DNA of 64,000 nucleotides from an uncultured Clostridia bacterium (GTDB lineage Bacteria; Bacillota; Clostridia; Christensenellales; UBA1242). The DNA is taken from contig CALWRJ010000016.1 of assembly GCA_944383915.1 (NCBI GenBank), positions 95,118 to 159,117 on the forward strand, read 5' to 3'. Both the position numbers and the translations under genes were made by a program. The notes below the pieces were generated by a model that did no database searches, was not told where the DNA came from, and saw only the letters and a list, made by a program, of their open reading frames with translations. Below are positions 55,582-64,000 of the stretch, one piece after another; within the stretch, counting starts at the first letter, position 1, and each line of letters starts with the position of its first letter.

Positions 55582-57537
55582 TTATTTTAGCATAGCCAAA
55601 AACTCGTTTTCATCAATTATTTCAACACCAAGCATTTTGGCTTTTTCATACTTACTTCCTGTACTTTCTCCGGCTAATACAAAACTTGTTTGTTTGCTTA
55701 CACTGCTTGAAACTGTTCCGCCGTTATTTTCTATCATTTTTGTAGCCTCTGCTCTCGTTAGATTTGGTAGTGTACCTGTCAAAACAAAAGTCTTGCCAAC
55801 AAGTTTGCCATTGCTAGTGTTTTGGTTATACTTAATATTTACACCATACTTAAATAGATTGTCTATTATTTCTATATTTCTAGTATAAGAGAAATAGTCC
55901 ACAATTGACCGTGCAACAATTTCCCCTATATCACGAATCGAGCTTAAATCATCAATAGTCGCATTTTTTAAATCGTCAAAAGTCTTATACTTTCTAGCCA
56001 AATCTTTTGCTGTCTTTATACCAACATTCCCTATTCCTAAGGCGTAAATAAAGTTTGGAAAATCTATATTTTTACTCTTTTCTATGCTATTAATAAGATT
56101 GCTTATTTTTTTATCTTTATATTTGTCTAACCCAGATAAATCTTTAGGGGTAAGAGTGTAGAGTTGGTCGACTGTTCTAATTTTTAAGACATCATAAAAT
56201 AAATCTATTGTCTTATCGCGAATGCCTTCTATATTCATAGCATCACGAGAGCAAAAATGAATAATTCTTTCTTTTAGTTGGTCTGGACAATTATCTTTAT
56301 TAGGACAGTACAAGTTTACGCCATTGTTTACAAGTTTCGTTTTGCACGATGGACAAGTATCTATCTTTTTAATTTCAACAGAGTCAGGGAAATCTTGAGC
56401 AAGTCCTAAAATTTCAGGAATAACTTCGTTACTGCGCCTAATAAAAACTAGACTATTTATTTTTACTTTTTTGCGCAGAATATCATCGTAATTATTTAGT
56501 GTAGCACGCGATATTGTAGCGCCCGCTATGTCAACGGGGTCAAGAATCGCAAGAGGCGTAAGTTTACCCGTTCTCCCTACTTGCCAAATAACTTTACGAA
56601 TATAAGTCGTCACTTCTAAGGCTTCAAATTTGTAAGCAAGCGCCCATTTTGGAAATCGAATTGTATAACCTAATTTTTCGCGAGTTGAAATTTCGTTAAC
56701 TTTTATAACGACTCCGTCTATTAAAATATCTATAACATCTCGCTGTTTATCAATTTGATTTATTACTTCCATAATTTCAGCAGTGTTTTTGCGTACTTCA
56801 AAAAAATCACCAACTAAAAAATGGTTATCTATTAAAAATTGTCTTAATTCTTGTTGCGTCTTGAAAGTTTTATTTTTAATAACTGGTATTCCATAAGCAA
56901 AAAAATCTAGATTTCGGCTTGCTGTAACTTTTGGGTCAAGATTACGAATTGCACCCGCCACGGCATTGCGCGCATTTTTTAGCGGTCCATCGGTGTGTTT
57001 GTTGTATTTTTCAAGTTCGCTAAGAAGCATTATACCTTCGCCTTCAACCACAATATGCTCTTTAAAAGGAATTGATAGTGGCACGCTACGAATAGTTTTT
57101 ACCTGTGCGGTAACATCCTCGCCAACAAGTCCGTTGCCACGAGTTGCTGCACTTTTAAGTAAACCATTTTCATAAGTCAAGGCAAGTCGTAAGCCGTCAA
57201 ATTTGTATTCAAGCGTAAACAAAGTATTTGGAAATTGGCTTAAAACTTTATTTACCCAATCAGAAAGTTCGCCTTCCGTCTGTGCCTTATCAAGACTAAA
57301 TAGTTGCGCTTCGTGCCTGTATTTTGTAAAGCCTTCGCCTGTCATATCACCAACGCGTTGTGTTGGGCTGTCTGGCAAAATATACCCTGTTTCTTTTTCC
57401 AAATCTACAAGCGTATAATAAAGTTTATCATATTCTTTATCCGAAATAATTGGCGAATCAAGCACATGGTAATAGTAATTATATTTATTTAAATCAGCAA
57501 CTAACTGCTTGATTCTTTCTTTTACATCTTGCTCCAT
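55582..57537 (-). CDS. ligA: NAD-dependent DNA ligase
   Basis: It seals nicks in replication and repair. Of 651 residues, the adenylation lysine is K112 in the KFDG motif. An OB fold, a four-Cys zinc finger (CPSC...CPNKDNC), helix-hairpin-helix repeats and a C-terminal BRCT domain (GKTFVLTGTLP...AGESTGSKYEKAK) follow. It starts three bases after the pcrA stop, the usual pcrA-ligA pair. Confidence 0.97.
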   Translation of the reverse strand: MEQDVKERIKQLVADLNKYNYYYHVLDSPIISDKEYDKLYYTLVDLEKETGYILPDSPTQRVGDMTGEGFTKYRHEAQLFSLDKAQTEGELSDWVNKVLSQFPNTLFTLEYKFDGLRLALTYENGLLKSAATRGNGLVGEDVTAQVKTIRSVPLSIPFKEHIVVEGEGIMLLSELEKYNKHTDGPLKNARNAVAGAIRNLDPKVTASRNLDFFAYGIPVIKNKTFKTQQELRQFLIDNHFLVGDFFEVRKNTAEIMEVINQIDKQRDVIDILIDGVVIKVNEISTREKLGYTIRFPKWALAYKFEALEVTTYIRKVIWQVGRTGKLTPLAILDPVDIAGATISRATLNNYDDILRKKVKINSLVFIRRSNEVIPEILGLAQDFPDSVEIKKIDTCPSCKTKLVNNGVNLYCPNKDNCPDQLKERIIHFCSRDAMNIEGIRDKTIDLFYDVLKIRTVDQLYTLTPKDLSGLDKYKDKKISNLINSIEKSKNIDFPNFIYALGIGNVGIKTAKDLARKYKTFDDLKNATIDDLSSIRDIGEIVARSIVDYFSYTRNIEIIDNLFKYGVNIKYNQNTSNGKLVGKTFVLTGTLPNLTRAEATKMIENNGGTVSSSVSKQTSFVLAGESTGSKYEKAKMLGVEIIDENEFLAMLK

Positions 57538-57540
57538 TTT

Positions 57541-59721
57541 TTATTTCCTTTTAAGTATTTGAAGTGGCGCATAATCTAGGCTCAAAGTCTTGCGCCCCAT
57601 ATTTCCAAAATCAATTGTTACCATTCTGTTTTTGTGTAAACTCGTGTCGTCTACAATAATTCCAGCACCGAATTTTGGATGTAATACTTGAGTACCAGAA
57701 ATATAGTTTGATATATCCTTTTTCTGCGAATTAAGGCGCGAATTTAAAAGGCTTTGGATATTCGTATTTGTACTTTCCTTAGGTTTTGGCTTTATCGCAT
57801 CGAAGTCGTGTTGAATCAAATTACTTTCTTTTTCAAAGCCCATTTCTTTTAAAAATCGGCTAGGTGTTTGGTATTTAATTTCATTATACAAGTATCGAGA
57901 ACGACTTCTTGTTAAATACAATTCCTCTCGCGCACGAGTTACCGCAACATATGCAAGCCTGCGTTCCTCCTCTATATCGCTTGGCCTTTCGCCACCACGA
58001 TTTATAGGGAAAATACCTTCCTCCATTGCGGACACAAAAACAACTCGAAATTCCAAGCCTTTTACCGCGTGAATTGTACTAATTAAGACATAGTCATCAT
58101 CCTCACCAACTGAATCTATATCACTTACCAAAGTTATACTTTCTAGGTATTCAGCAAGTGTACTTCCAACATTTTCTTGTGAGAACTCTTTAACGGAATT
58201 TACAAACTCCTCAATGTTATGATATTTATTAATATCTTCATCGCTATCATTATCAAAGGCTGTTCGGAAATCAGCGCGCTCGACTAAATACTTGGCAAAC
58301 TCATCGATACTTGTTTCGTCCGCCTTAGTCTTTAAATCAAGATAAATATTTCTAAACAAATCAAGTTTTTTAGCAACAGCGTTTGTAAATGGGTATTTCT
58401 CATAATTTAAAATAACACTTAAAATACTTCCGCCGTTTGCAAATTGTTTTACTTGCTCAATCGTGCTTTCACCAATTCCGCGTTTTGGATAATTTATAAT
58501 TCGCAAAATGCTATCGTTGTCTTTTGGATTAACAATCGAACGAATATATCCAACGACTCCTTTAATTTCGGCACGCTCAAAGAACCTATATCCACCAAGC
58601 ATTTTATATGGTAGGTTGTAGTTAAGCATATACTCTTCAAAAAGTCGAGATGGCGCGTTAAGGCGTAACAATATCGCAAAATCACTGTAACTATAACCTT
58701 CACTCACAAGGTTGCGAATCGTGCGTGCTACAAAATCAGCTTCTTGCTTATCGGTATCTCCAACAAAATAATGTACACTAGTACCTTGCTCGTTTTCTGT
58801 CCAAAGAGTTTTTTTAAGTCGTTGAGTATTTTTATCTATGACTTTATTTGCTACATCTAGTATATTTTTTGTAGAACGATAATTTTGCTCTAACTTAAAT
58901 ATCTTAGCATTTGGGAAATCTTTTTTAAAATTAATAATATTGCCGATATTAGCCCCACGCCAACCATAAATACACTGGTCCTCATCTCCAACAACTAAAA
59001 TATTCCCCCATTTGCCTGCCAGAATACGGACTATATCATACTGAATTGTGTTGGTATCTTGAAATTCATCAACATGAATGTAATGAAATTTATCTTGATA
59101 ATACTCGCGCACATCACTAAAATTTTTTAACAATCTATAAGTAAAAACAAGCAAATCATCAAAATCAAGAGCGTTACTGTCTTTTAATGTTTTTTGGTAC
59201 ATATCGTATACTCGTTGTACTAAATCGCCGAAGCTATCATTACTTAATGCTGAAGTATATTCTAAAACATCAGCATTTGTATTTTTAATATTGCCAATAT
59301 GATAAGTTATACTTTTCTTTTTGTCATCATCGTCAATATTAAGCGACTTAAAAATATCTTTTAGAACTCGGCTTTGCTCTGCATCGGCATAAATTGTAAA
59401 GTTTGTATTAAAACCTTCAAACTTATCTATAAAGCGTCTTAAAATCATAACACATAGGCGGTGGAAAGTCGAAATCCAAACCTGATTTCCGCAATCCACC
59501 ATACTCGTAACTCGCTCTTTCATTTCATTTGCTGCTTTATTTGTAAAAGTTATAGCCAAGATATTATACGGCGGGACATCCTTTTCTTTAATTAAATAAG
59601 CGATTCTGTGAGTAAGTAATCGCGTTTTGCCACTACCAGCACCTGCTGTAACTAGGACTGCTCCCTCGCTAGTTAGTACTGGCAAACGCTGTTCCTCATT
59701 CAAATTGTCAACGATACTCAT
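57541..59721 (-). CDS. pcrA: ATP-dependent DNA helicase PcrA/UvrD
   Basis: A superfamily 1A 3'-5' helicase for repair and for removal of recombination proteins, 726 residues. Walker A is AGAGSGKT (26-33), and DEFQDTN, GDEDQCIYGWRGA and STIHAVKGLEF helicase motifs are visible. The ATG at 59721 has GGGGAAA upstream; the frame extends to 59775 without a ribosome site. The promoter overlaps the terminator of the upstream gene. Confidence 0.96.
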   Translation of the reverse strand: MSIVDNLNEEQRLPVLTSEGAVLVTAGAGSGKTRLLTHRIAYLIKEKDVPPYNILAITFTNKAANEMKERVTSMVDCGNQVWISTFHRLCVMILRRFIDKFEGFNTNFTIYADAEQSRVLKDIFKSLNIDDDDKKKSITYHIGNIKNTNADVLEYTSALSNDSFGDLVQRVYDMYQKTLKDSNALDFDDLLVFTYRLLKNFSDVREYYQDKFHYIHVDEFQDTNTIQYDIVRILAGKWGNILVVGDEDQCIYGWRGANIGNIINFKKDFPNAKIFKLEQNYRSTKNILDVANKVIDKNTQRLKKTLWTENEQGTSVHYFVGDTDKQEADFVARTIRNLVSEGYSYSDFAILLRLNAPSRLFEEYMLNYNLPYKMLGGYRFFERAEIKGVVGYIRSIVNPKDNDSILRIINYPKRGIGESTIEQVKQFANGGSILSVILNYEKYPFTNAVAKKLDLFRNIYLDLKTKADETSIDEFAKYLVERADFRTAFDNDSDEDINKYHNIEEFVNSVKEFSQENVGSTLAEYLESITLVSDIDSVGEDDDYVLISTIHAVKGLEFRVVFVSAMEEGIFPINRGGERPSDIEEERRLAYVAVTRAREELYLTRSRSRYLYNEIKYQTPSRFLKEMGFEKESNLIQHDFDAIKPKPKESTNTNIQSLLNSRLNSQKKDISNYISGTQVLHPKFGAGIIVDDTSLHKNRMVTIDFGNMGRKTLSLDYAPLQILKRK

Positions 59722-59746
59722 TGTTTTCCCCTTTTGTATAAAAAAT

Positions 59747-59775
59747 ATTGTAACAAAAAAAGCCAAATTTGGCAA
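59747..59775 (-). promoter_or_regulatory. pcrA: Promoter of pcrA-ligA
   Basis: TTGCCA (59775-59770), 17-base spacer, TACAAT (59752-59747). The -35 box and spacer lie inside the hairpin and T tract of the upstream terminator. Confidence 0.55.
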
Positions 59776-59788
59776 CCAAATAAGGCTT
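59755..59788 (-). terminator. Terminator of the gene at 59796
   Basis: GCCAAATTTGGC palindrome (59762-59773), with an alternative AAGCC/GGCTT pairing, then seven T on the minus strand. Confidence 0.65.
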
Positions 59789-59795
59789 AATAAAT

Positions 59796-60203
59796 TTAGA
59801 TTGAATGATACATTTTTAATTGTTTTTCTCGTTCATAACGCTCGCGCATTTCGTTATATTTATCGGTTAGTTTAATAATATAAGTTTGTTTTGCTTCGTT
59901 ATCAAGCGAATCATATTCTATATGGTCAATAAGTTGCCCAATAGGATTAAGTGTAAAGGTATTACTGTTTAAAAGTTTGCAAACTTTTCTATACAACTCA
60001 GCATCAGCATTATCCTCATCACTACTATAAATTTCACGCATCAATCTACGAGAATATAATTCTTTAATTTTTTGCTCGTTTTCACCATTGTTATTACGAA
60101 TATATTCATCGCGCTCTCGTCTAATTCTATCCCAATAACCGCTTATCATACGATGTTTCGCTTTTTTAGCGTAACTTTTTATACTAACTGTATTTTGTAA
60201 CAT
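59796..60203 (-). CDS. Hypothetical helical protein
   Basis: A 135-residue, Glu/Lys/Arg/Tyr-rich protein that I do not recognise. It appears all-helical, with MISGYWDRIRRERDEYI near the N-terminus and a charged C-terminal helix. There is no signal peptide. The ATG at 60203 follows TAGGAGGT. It is monocistronic between leuS and pcrA. Confidence 0.7.
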   Translation of the reverse strand: MLQNTVSIKSYAKKAKHRMISGYWDRIRRERDEYIRNNNGENEQKIKELYSRRLMREIYSSDEDNADAELYRKVCKLLNSNTFTLNPIGQLIDHIEYDSLDNEAKQTYIIKLTDKYNEMRERYEREKQLKMYHSI

Positions 60204-60393
60204 TTTTTTACCTCCTAAATTTTACCTAATAATTTTATAACTATTAAAAATAAAAAACAAATTATTATAGCGAATTTTATCAATTCGACAAAGGTTCTAA
60301 AAAATGCACACAAAATAACAATTTTAATAAAAAAGTAACTAAAAAATAGACAATTTTAAACAATTTTAAAAATAATATTTTCTAAAATTAAGT

Positions 60394-60432
60394 AAAAAAA
60401 CAAAGGGCAAAATTTATTACCCTTTTGTTTTT
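60394..60432 (-). terminator. Terminator of leuS
   Basis: AAAACAAAGGG pairs with CCCTTTTGTTTT (one bulge), and T7 follows on the minus strand. Confidence 0.75.
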
Positions 60433-60453
60433 AGTGGAAAATTTTCTATTTCG

Positions 60454-62826
60454 CTATCTTTTTATAAAGTTTACTATTTTGTTTTCGATATAAATTTCCT
60501 TGTCCGCTTCATTTATACCAACTGCTTCGCGAGCCTTATTTAATACGCTTTCGCGATTTTCACCAACACTAATCATAATTCTTGCCTTAATTTTGCTGTT
60601 AATTTGTACAGGGATTTCAATTTCATCATCTTTAGCAAGGTCTACATCAAAAGTAGGCCAAGACTGATAGTCTATTAACGAATTGGCATCAAAAACTTGT
60701 TGCCAAATTTCCGCCGAAATAAAAGGTGCTAACGGGCTTAATAATTTTATAAAGCCACAAGCATATTCGCGCGGGAATACACTTTCCTTTTGCACTGCGT
60801 TTATAAATATCATCATTTGGCTAATAGCAGTGTTGAAACTTAAATTTTCGTAATCTTGAGTAACCTTTGCAACTGTTTTGTGGTATAACTTTTCAAGATT
60901 TTTATTCTCTGCGTCTTGAATTTTGTTATCGTTAATATAAATAGACCAAACTCTATTTATAAAGCGCTTTGAGCCCTCAATATTTTGCGTGTTCCAAGGT
61001 TTTGCCTCGGTAATTGGTCCCATAAACATCTCATATACGCGAAGTACGTCTGCTCCATATTGTGCGATAACATCGTCTGGATTTATAACATTTCCCTTAC
61101 TCTTGCTCATCTTTTCGCCGTTTTCACCTAGCAACATTCCAGGATGCACAAGTTTTTTAAATGGCTCATTAACAGGACTAATGCCTTTATCAAAAAGATA
61201 TTGATTCCAAAATCTAGCATAAAGTAAATGTCCAACGGTATGCTCCGCTCCGCCGATGTACAAATCAACAGGCATCCAGTGTTTTAGTAATTCAGGGTCT
61301 GCAAGCATTTCATCGTTGTGTGGGTCGATAAAACGCATATAGTACCAAGCGGTTGCAGCCGTTCCTGGCATTGTAGAAGTTTCGCGCACACCATGTTTAC
61401 CATTAATCACAACATTTTTCCATTCAGTCGCGTTGTTTAATGGTGGCTCACCATTTTTCGCTTTGTAATCATCCATAACAGGCAAAATTAAAGGCAGATT
61501 TTCATCAAGTACCGTTTCGCCGTCATCTAAAAATACAACTGGAATAGGCTCTCCCCAATAGCGCTGTCTCGAAAATAGCCATTCGCGAAGTTTGTAATTA
61601 ACCTTTTTGCACCCAAGCCCGCGCTTTTGTAGCCAATCAATTATTTTTTCTTTTGCTTCATCATTATTTAAACCATCAAGAATGCCCGAATTTATGTGTT
61701 TGCCGTCACCTGTATATGCTTCTTTCTCTAAATCTCCACCTTCAACCACACGAATTATTGGCAAATTGTGAGCCTTGCTAAATAAGTAGTCGCGCTGGTC
61801 ATGAGCAGGAACTGCCATAACGGCACCCGTTCCATACATTAAAACATAATCACCAATCCAAATAGGAAGGCGCGCATTATTCACAGGATTAATGCAATAT
61901 GCTCCGATAAATACGCCTGTTTTGTTGTCATTTAATTCGGAGCGCTCCATATCAGTCTTTTTAGCACACGCGGAAACATACTCATCAACAGCGTTTTTCT
62001 GTTCTAGTGTAGTAATCTTTTTAACCAAGTCGTGCTCTGGACAAAGTACACAATAAGTCGCACCAAAAAGCGTATCTGCACGAGTGGTGAAAACACGGAA
62101 AGTATAATCGCTATTTTCTACCTTAAATTCAACTTCTGCGCCTATGCTTTTCCCTATCCAATTGCGTTGCCCCTCTTTAGTAGAATTTGGCCATTCGGGA
62201 ATATTATCTAGCCCCGAAAGTAGTTTCTCCGCATAGGCAGGAATATTTAAAGTCCACTGCTTCATAAGGCGCTTTTCAACTGGAAAACCACCCCTTTCGC
62301 TCTTTCCGTCCACTATTTCATCGTTGGCAAGCACCGTGCCAAGACCTTCGCACCAGTTAACATATTTAGGCTTGTGCTCCGCATAACCGTCTTTGTATAA
62401 TTGCTCAAAAATCCATTGTGTCCAATGATAAAATCTGGGGTCGTGAGTCCTAATTTCTTTGGACCAATCATAACTAAACCCCATACTTTTTAATTGGCGA
62501 GTAAATGTTTCAATGTTGTGGTCTGTAAAACTCCCTGGATGATTACCTGTCTTAATAGCATACTGTTCTGCTGGCAAACCAAAACTATCAAAGCCCATAG
62601 GGTGTAGCACATTATACCCTTGCATACGCTTCATACGCGAAACAATATCGTTTGAAATGTAGCCTATTGGATGCCCTACATGAAGCCCTTCGCCAGACGG
62701 ATAAGGAATCATATCCAATGCATAAAATTTAGGCTTAGAAAAGTCGTGCATATCAGTTTTGTATACTTCGTCCTTTTCCCAGCGCTCGCGCCATTTTTGT
62801 TCAATCTCTTTAAAATTAAAGTCCAT
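60454..62826 (-). CDS. leuS: Leucyl-tRNA synthetase
   Basis: It charges tRNA(Leu). The 790 residues fit the bacterial short form. The HIGH motif is HVGH (49-52) within YPSGEGLHVGH, the KMSKS motif lies at about 572-576, and the CP1 editing domain shows TTRADTLFGATYCVL and GTGAVMAVPAHDQRD. The ATG at 62826 follows AAGGAG. No T-box leader is visible in the roughly 50 bases upstream. Confidence 0.97.
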   Translation of the reverse strand: MDFNFKEIEQKWRERWEKDEVYKTDMHDFSKPKFYALDMIPYPSGEGLHVGHPIGYISNDIVSRMKRMQGYNVLHPMGFDSFGLPAEQYAIKTGNHPGSFTDHNIETFTRQLKSMGFSYDWSKEIRTHDPRFYHWTQWIFEQLYKDGYAEHKPKYVNWCEGLGTVLANDEIVDGKSERGGFPVEKRLMKQWTLNIPAYAEKLLSGLDNIPEWPNSTKEGQRNWIGKSIGAEVEFKVENSDYTFRVFTTRADTLFGATYCVLCPEHDLVKKITTLEQKNAVDEYVSACAKKTDMERSELNDNKTGVFIGAYCINPVNNARLPIWIGDYVLMYGTGAVMAVPAHDQRDYLFSKAHNLPIIRVVEGGDLEKEAYTGDGKHINSGILDGLNNDEAKEKIIDWLQKRGLGCKKVNYKLREWLFSRQRYWGEPIPVVFLDDGETVLDENLPLILPVMDDYKAKNGEPPLNNATEWKNVVINGKHGVRETSTMPGTAATAWYYMRFIDPHNDEMLADPELLKHWMPVDLYIGGAEHTVGHLLYARFWNQYLFDKGISPVNEPFKKLVHPGMLLGENGEKMSKSKGNVINPDDVIAQYGADVLRVYEMFMGPITEAKPWNTQNIEGSKRFINRVWSIYINDNKIQDAENKNLEKLYHKTVAKVTQDYENLSFNTAISQMMIFINAVQKESVFPREYACGFIKLLSPLAPFISAEIWQQVFDANSLIDYQSWPTFDVDLAKDDEIEIPVQINSKIKARIMISVGENRESVLNKAREAVGINEADKEIYIENKIVNFIKR

Positions 62827-62899
62827 AAATTACTCCTTAGTTATAGAACTTATTATATTATTTTTGCTAAATAATGTCAATCTATTTGCGAGAATTAAC

Positions 62900-63160
62900 A
62901 ATTAGCAATTAGCAGTTAAGGCTGTGTATAAAATATTAATTTAGATAATTTCAGCCGTAATTCAAAATTCCTAATTCAAAGTTCAGCAGTGAGCCATTCA
63001 CATTGACAATTACTCTAACTATTGTCTGGCTTTCCGTATGCGTTGCATACTCCAAGTCAAAATTCAAATATATAAGGAAGTTTATTTATCTATTAAAAAG
63101 CTTCGCGCGCACGCGCACATTAACTGCTAATTGCTAACTGCTAACTGCTAATTGCTAATT
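62900..63160. repeat. MITE-like element with terminal inverted repeats
   Basis: AATTAGCAATTAGCAGTTA (62900-62918) is the exact inverse of 63142-63160. An 18-base version also pairs 62902-62919 with 63120-63137. The inside is about 220 bases and non-coding. No target duplication is clear, so the call is tentative. Confidence 0.4.
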
Positions 63161-63163
63161 ATT

Positions 63164-63195
63164 AAAAGCCTCACTTAAAGCGAAGTGAGGCTTTT
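63164..63195 (-). terminator. Terminator of the surface-protein gene at the window end
   Basis: A 13-bp perfect stem (63164-63176 with 63183-63195), six-base loop, just past the stop at 63198. Confidence 0.8.
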
Positions 63196-63197
63196 AA

Positions 63198-64000
63198 TTA
63201 AAAATCGTGATTTCCGCTGTCTGTTTGATTGTTTGAATCTGTGGTTATTGGTTCAAAACGGGCAATTATGAGTTTACTTTCGGCGGTAGAAATGTCTAGG
63301 TCAATTGATTTATCCGTACTAAATGGTGTTTCTGCATCGGCATAATACCAACCAGCGAAGGTGTATCCTGTGTAGCAAAATGCACTTAAATGAATGTAAC
63401 TATCACCTTCCGTGTACCCATTAATTCTTGCTTCCCCGCCACCTATTGACGCAACTGCAAAGTTTTCTAACAAACTATTTGCAAATATTGCGGTAATCGT
63501 TGTGTCTGCGGTGATGTTGTCTAAAGTTAAAGGATTAGATGTGCTTGTAGTTATATTACCGTCACCCCTATCAATTTGCCAGTATGCAAAGGCATTGCCA
63601 CCTACGGCTAGCGCCATTATATTTGATACTGCACCACCGATTTGTACTTGAATTGTTGTAGAATTGCCTAGCACATTGTTTGCAAAAATTTGTCCAAGAG
63701 TACTGTCGTTGGTTTGAATTGTAACAGTTGGTACAACTTCAAATATTGCAGTATAATTTAAATCTTGTGTTACATTAAAAGTCCAAGGATTTGAAGTATT
63801 GTCTGCCTGTCTGTCTCCATTTGTGTCCCAACCTACAAAATAATAACCGCTATTTGCAGTTGCTTCCAAAGTGCAACTTGCGCCATTTGTATACCATCCA
63901 CCACCTGTAACTGAACCATAAGTTGAGTCGCAACTAACTATTATATTATAAGAATTCATTACTCTAAAATTAGTAGTTGTAAATCTAGAACTTAAGTTAT
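63198..64000 (-). CDS. Surface protein with InlB-type repeats (partial, N-terminus outside window)
   Basis: The frame is open from the stop at 63198 to the window edge, so the gene starts beyond it; the internal ATG at 63959 is not the start. The visible 267 residues begin with NLSSRFTTTNF, matching the region just after the leucine-rich repeats of the gene at 12225. Three divergent InlB-type repeats follow ([17 protein letters not shown], then others), and the tail NNQTDSGNHDF. It is a close paralog of 12225-14147, with clear DNA similarity in the first repeat, and probably has leucine-rich repeats upstream. Confidence 0.85.
   Translation of the reverse strand, partial: NLSSRFTTTNFRVMNSYNIIVSCDSTYGSVTGGGWYTNGASCTLEATANSGYYFVGWDTNGDRQADNTSNPWTFNVTQDLNYTAIFEVVPTVTIQTNDSTLGQIFANNVLGNSTTIQVQIGGAVSNIMALAVGGNAFAYWQIDRGDGNITTSTSNPLTLDNITADTTITAIFANSLLENFAVASIGGGEARINGYTEGDSYIHLSAFCYTGYTFAGWYYADAETPFSTDKSIDLDISTAESKLIIARFEPITTDSNNQTDSGNHDF

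Larger units (their letters stand above)
62827..63197. other. Intergenic region with a long inverted repeat
   Basis: About 370 bases with no gene. A 19-base sequence at 62900-62918 recurs inverted at 63142-63160, and the right side also holds tandem AACTGCTAATTGCT-type units. A terminator ends the region. Confidence 0.6.

Noticed and set aside
62827-62880. T-box riboswitch upstream of leuS
   Set aside because: Only about 50 AT-rich bases separate the region from the ribosome site, with no specifier stem or T-box sequence.

Overview
The window looks like chromosome from an AT-rich, anaerobic, endospore-forming member of the Bacillota (Clostridia-like, probably uncultured). The evidence is a pyruvate:ferredoxin oxidoreductase, three sporulation genes (gpr, sigK and a 26-codon spoVM), GatCAB-type transamidation, consensus SigA promoters and the standard genetic code. 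I see no phage module, transposase, CRISPR array, rRNA or tRNA. Most genes lie on the minus strand.

Layout. 1-1766: gpr (cut by the window edge) diverges from rpsT, followed by a ChbG/YdjC deacetylase. 1767-4995: accessory stretch with a frameshifted surface-protein gene, a relic of a related gene's 3' end, an Xre-type HTH gene without a start codon and a duplicated rpsI tail. 4996-8381: rplM-rpsI, two unknown genes and truA. 8521-11994: nifJ. 12225-21198: an LRR/InlB-repeat surface protein, an APH-fold kinase, a Ser-rich membrane protein, sigK, two half-size TSUP transporters and a 1080-residue surface protein. 21496-26301: uvrB-uvrA. 26458-43099: surface-protein block with three giant proteins, a PHP phosphoesterase, a lipoprotein, rpiB, an HD hydrolase and small unknowns. 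43313-45182: aldehyde dehydrogenase and a small basic protein. 45604-62826: housekeeping block fakA-like, asp23, rpmB, spoVM, rpe, rsgA, priA, rpoZ, gatB, gatA, gatC, ligA, pcrA, one unknown gene and leuS. 63198-64000: the 3' part of another LRR/InlB-type surface protein.

How it fits together. The housekeeping blocks keep recognisable Bacillota gene order (gpr next to rpsT; rpoZ-priA-rsgA-rpe-spoVM-rpmB-yloU-yloV, with several usual members missing). Between them lies a large investment in cell-surface proteins. One family has an N-terminal membrane anchor, an exchangeable middle domain, InlB-like repeats and a conserved Asn-Asp-Gln-Thr-type C-terminal tail. A second group (1080, 1146 and 1519 residues) has an N-terminal hydrophobic segment, a long beta-rich ectodomain, one C-terminal membrane helix and a charged cytoplasmic tail, coiled-coil in one case, with no sortase motif. 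I regard this second group, and the operon in which a PHP phosphoesterase sits between two giant surface proteins, as the best candidates for an undescribed system. Duplicated 3' ends, a C11 tract, a C5 frameshift and tandem 69-bp repeats suggest that the surface-protein loci change rapidly.
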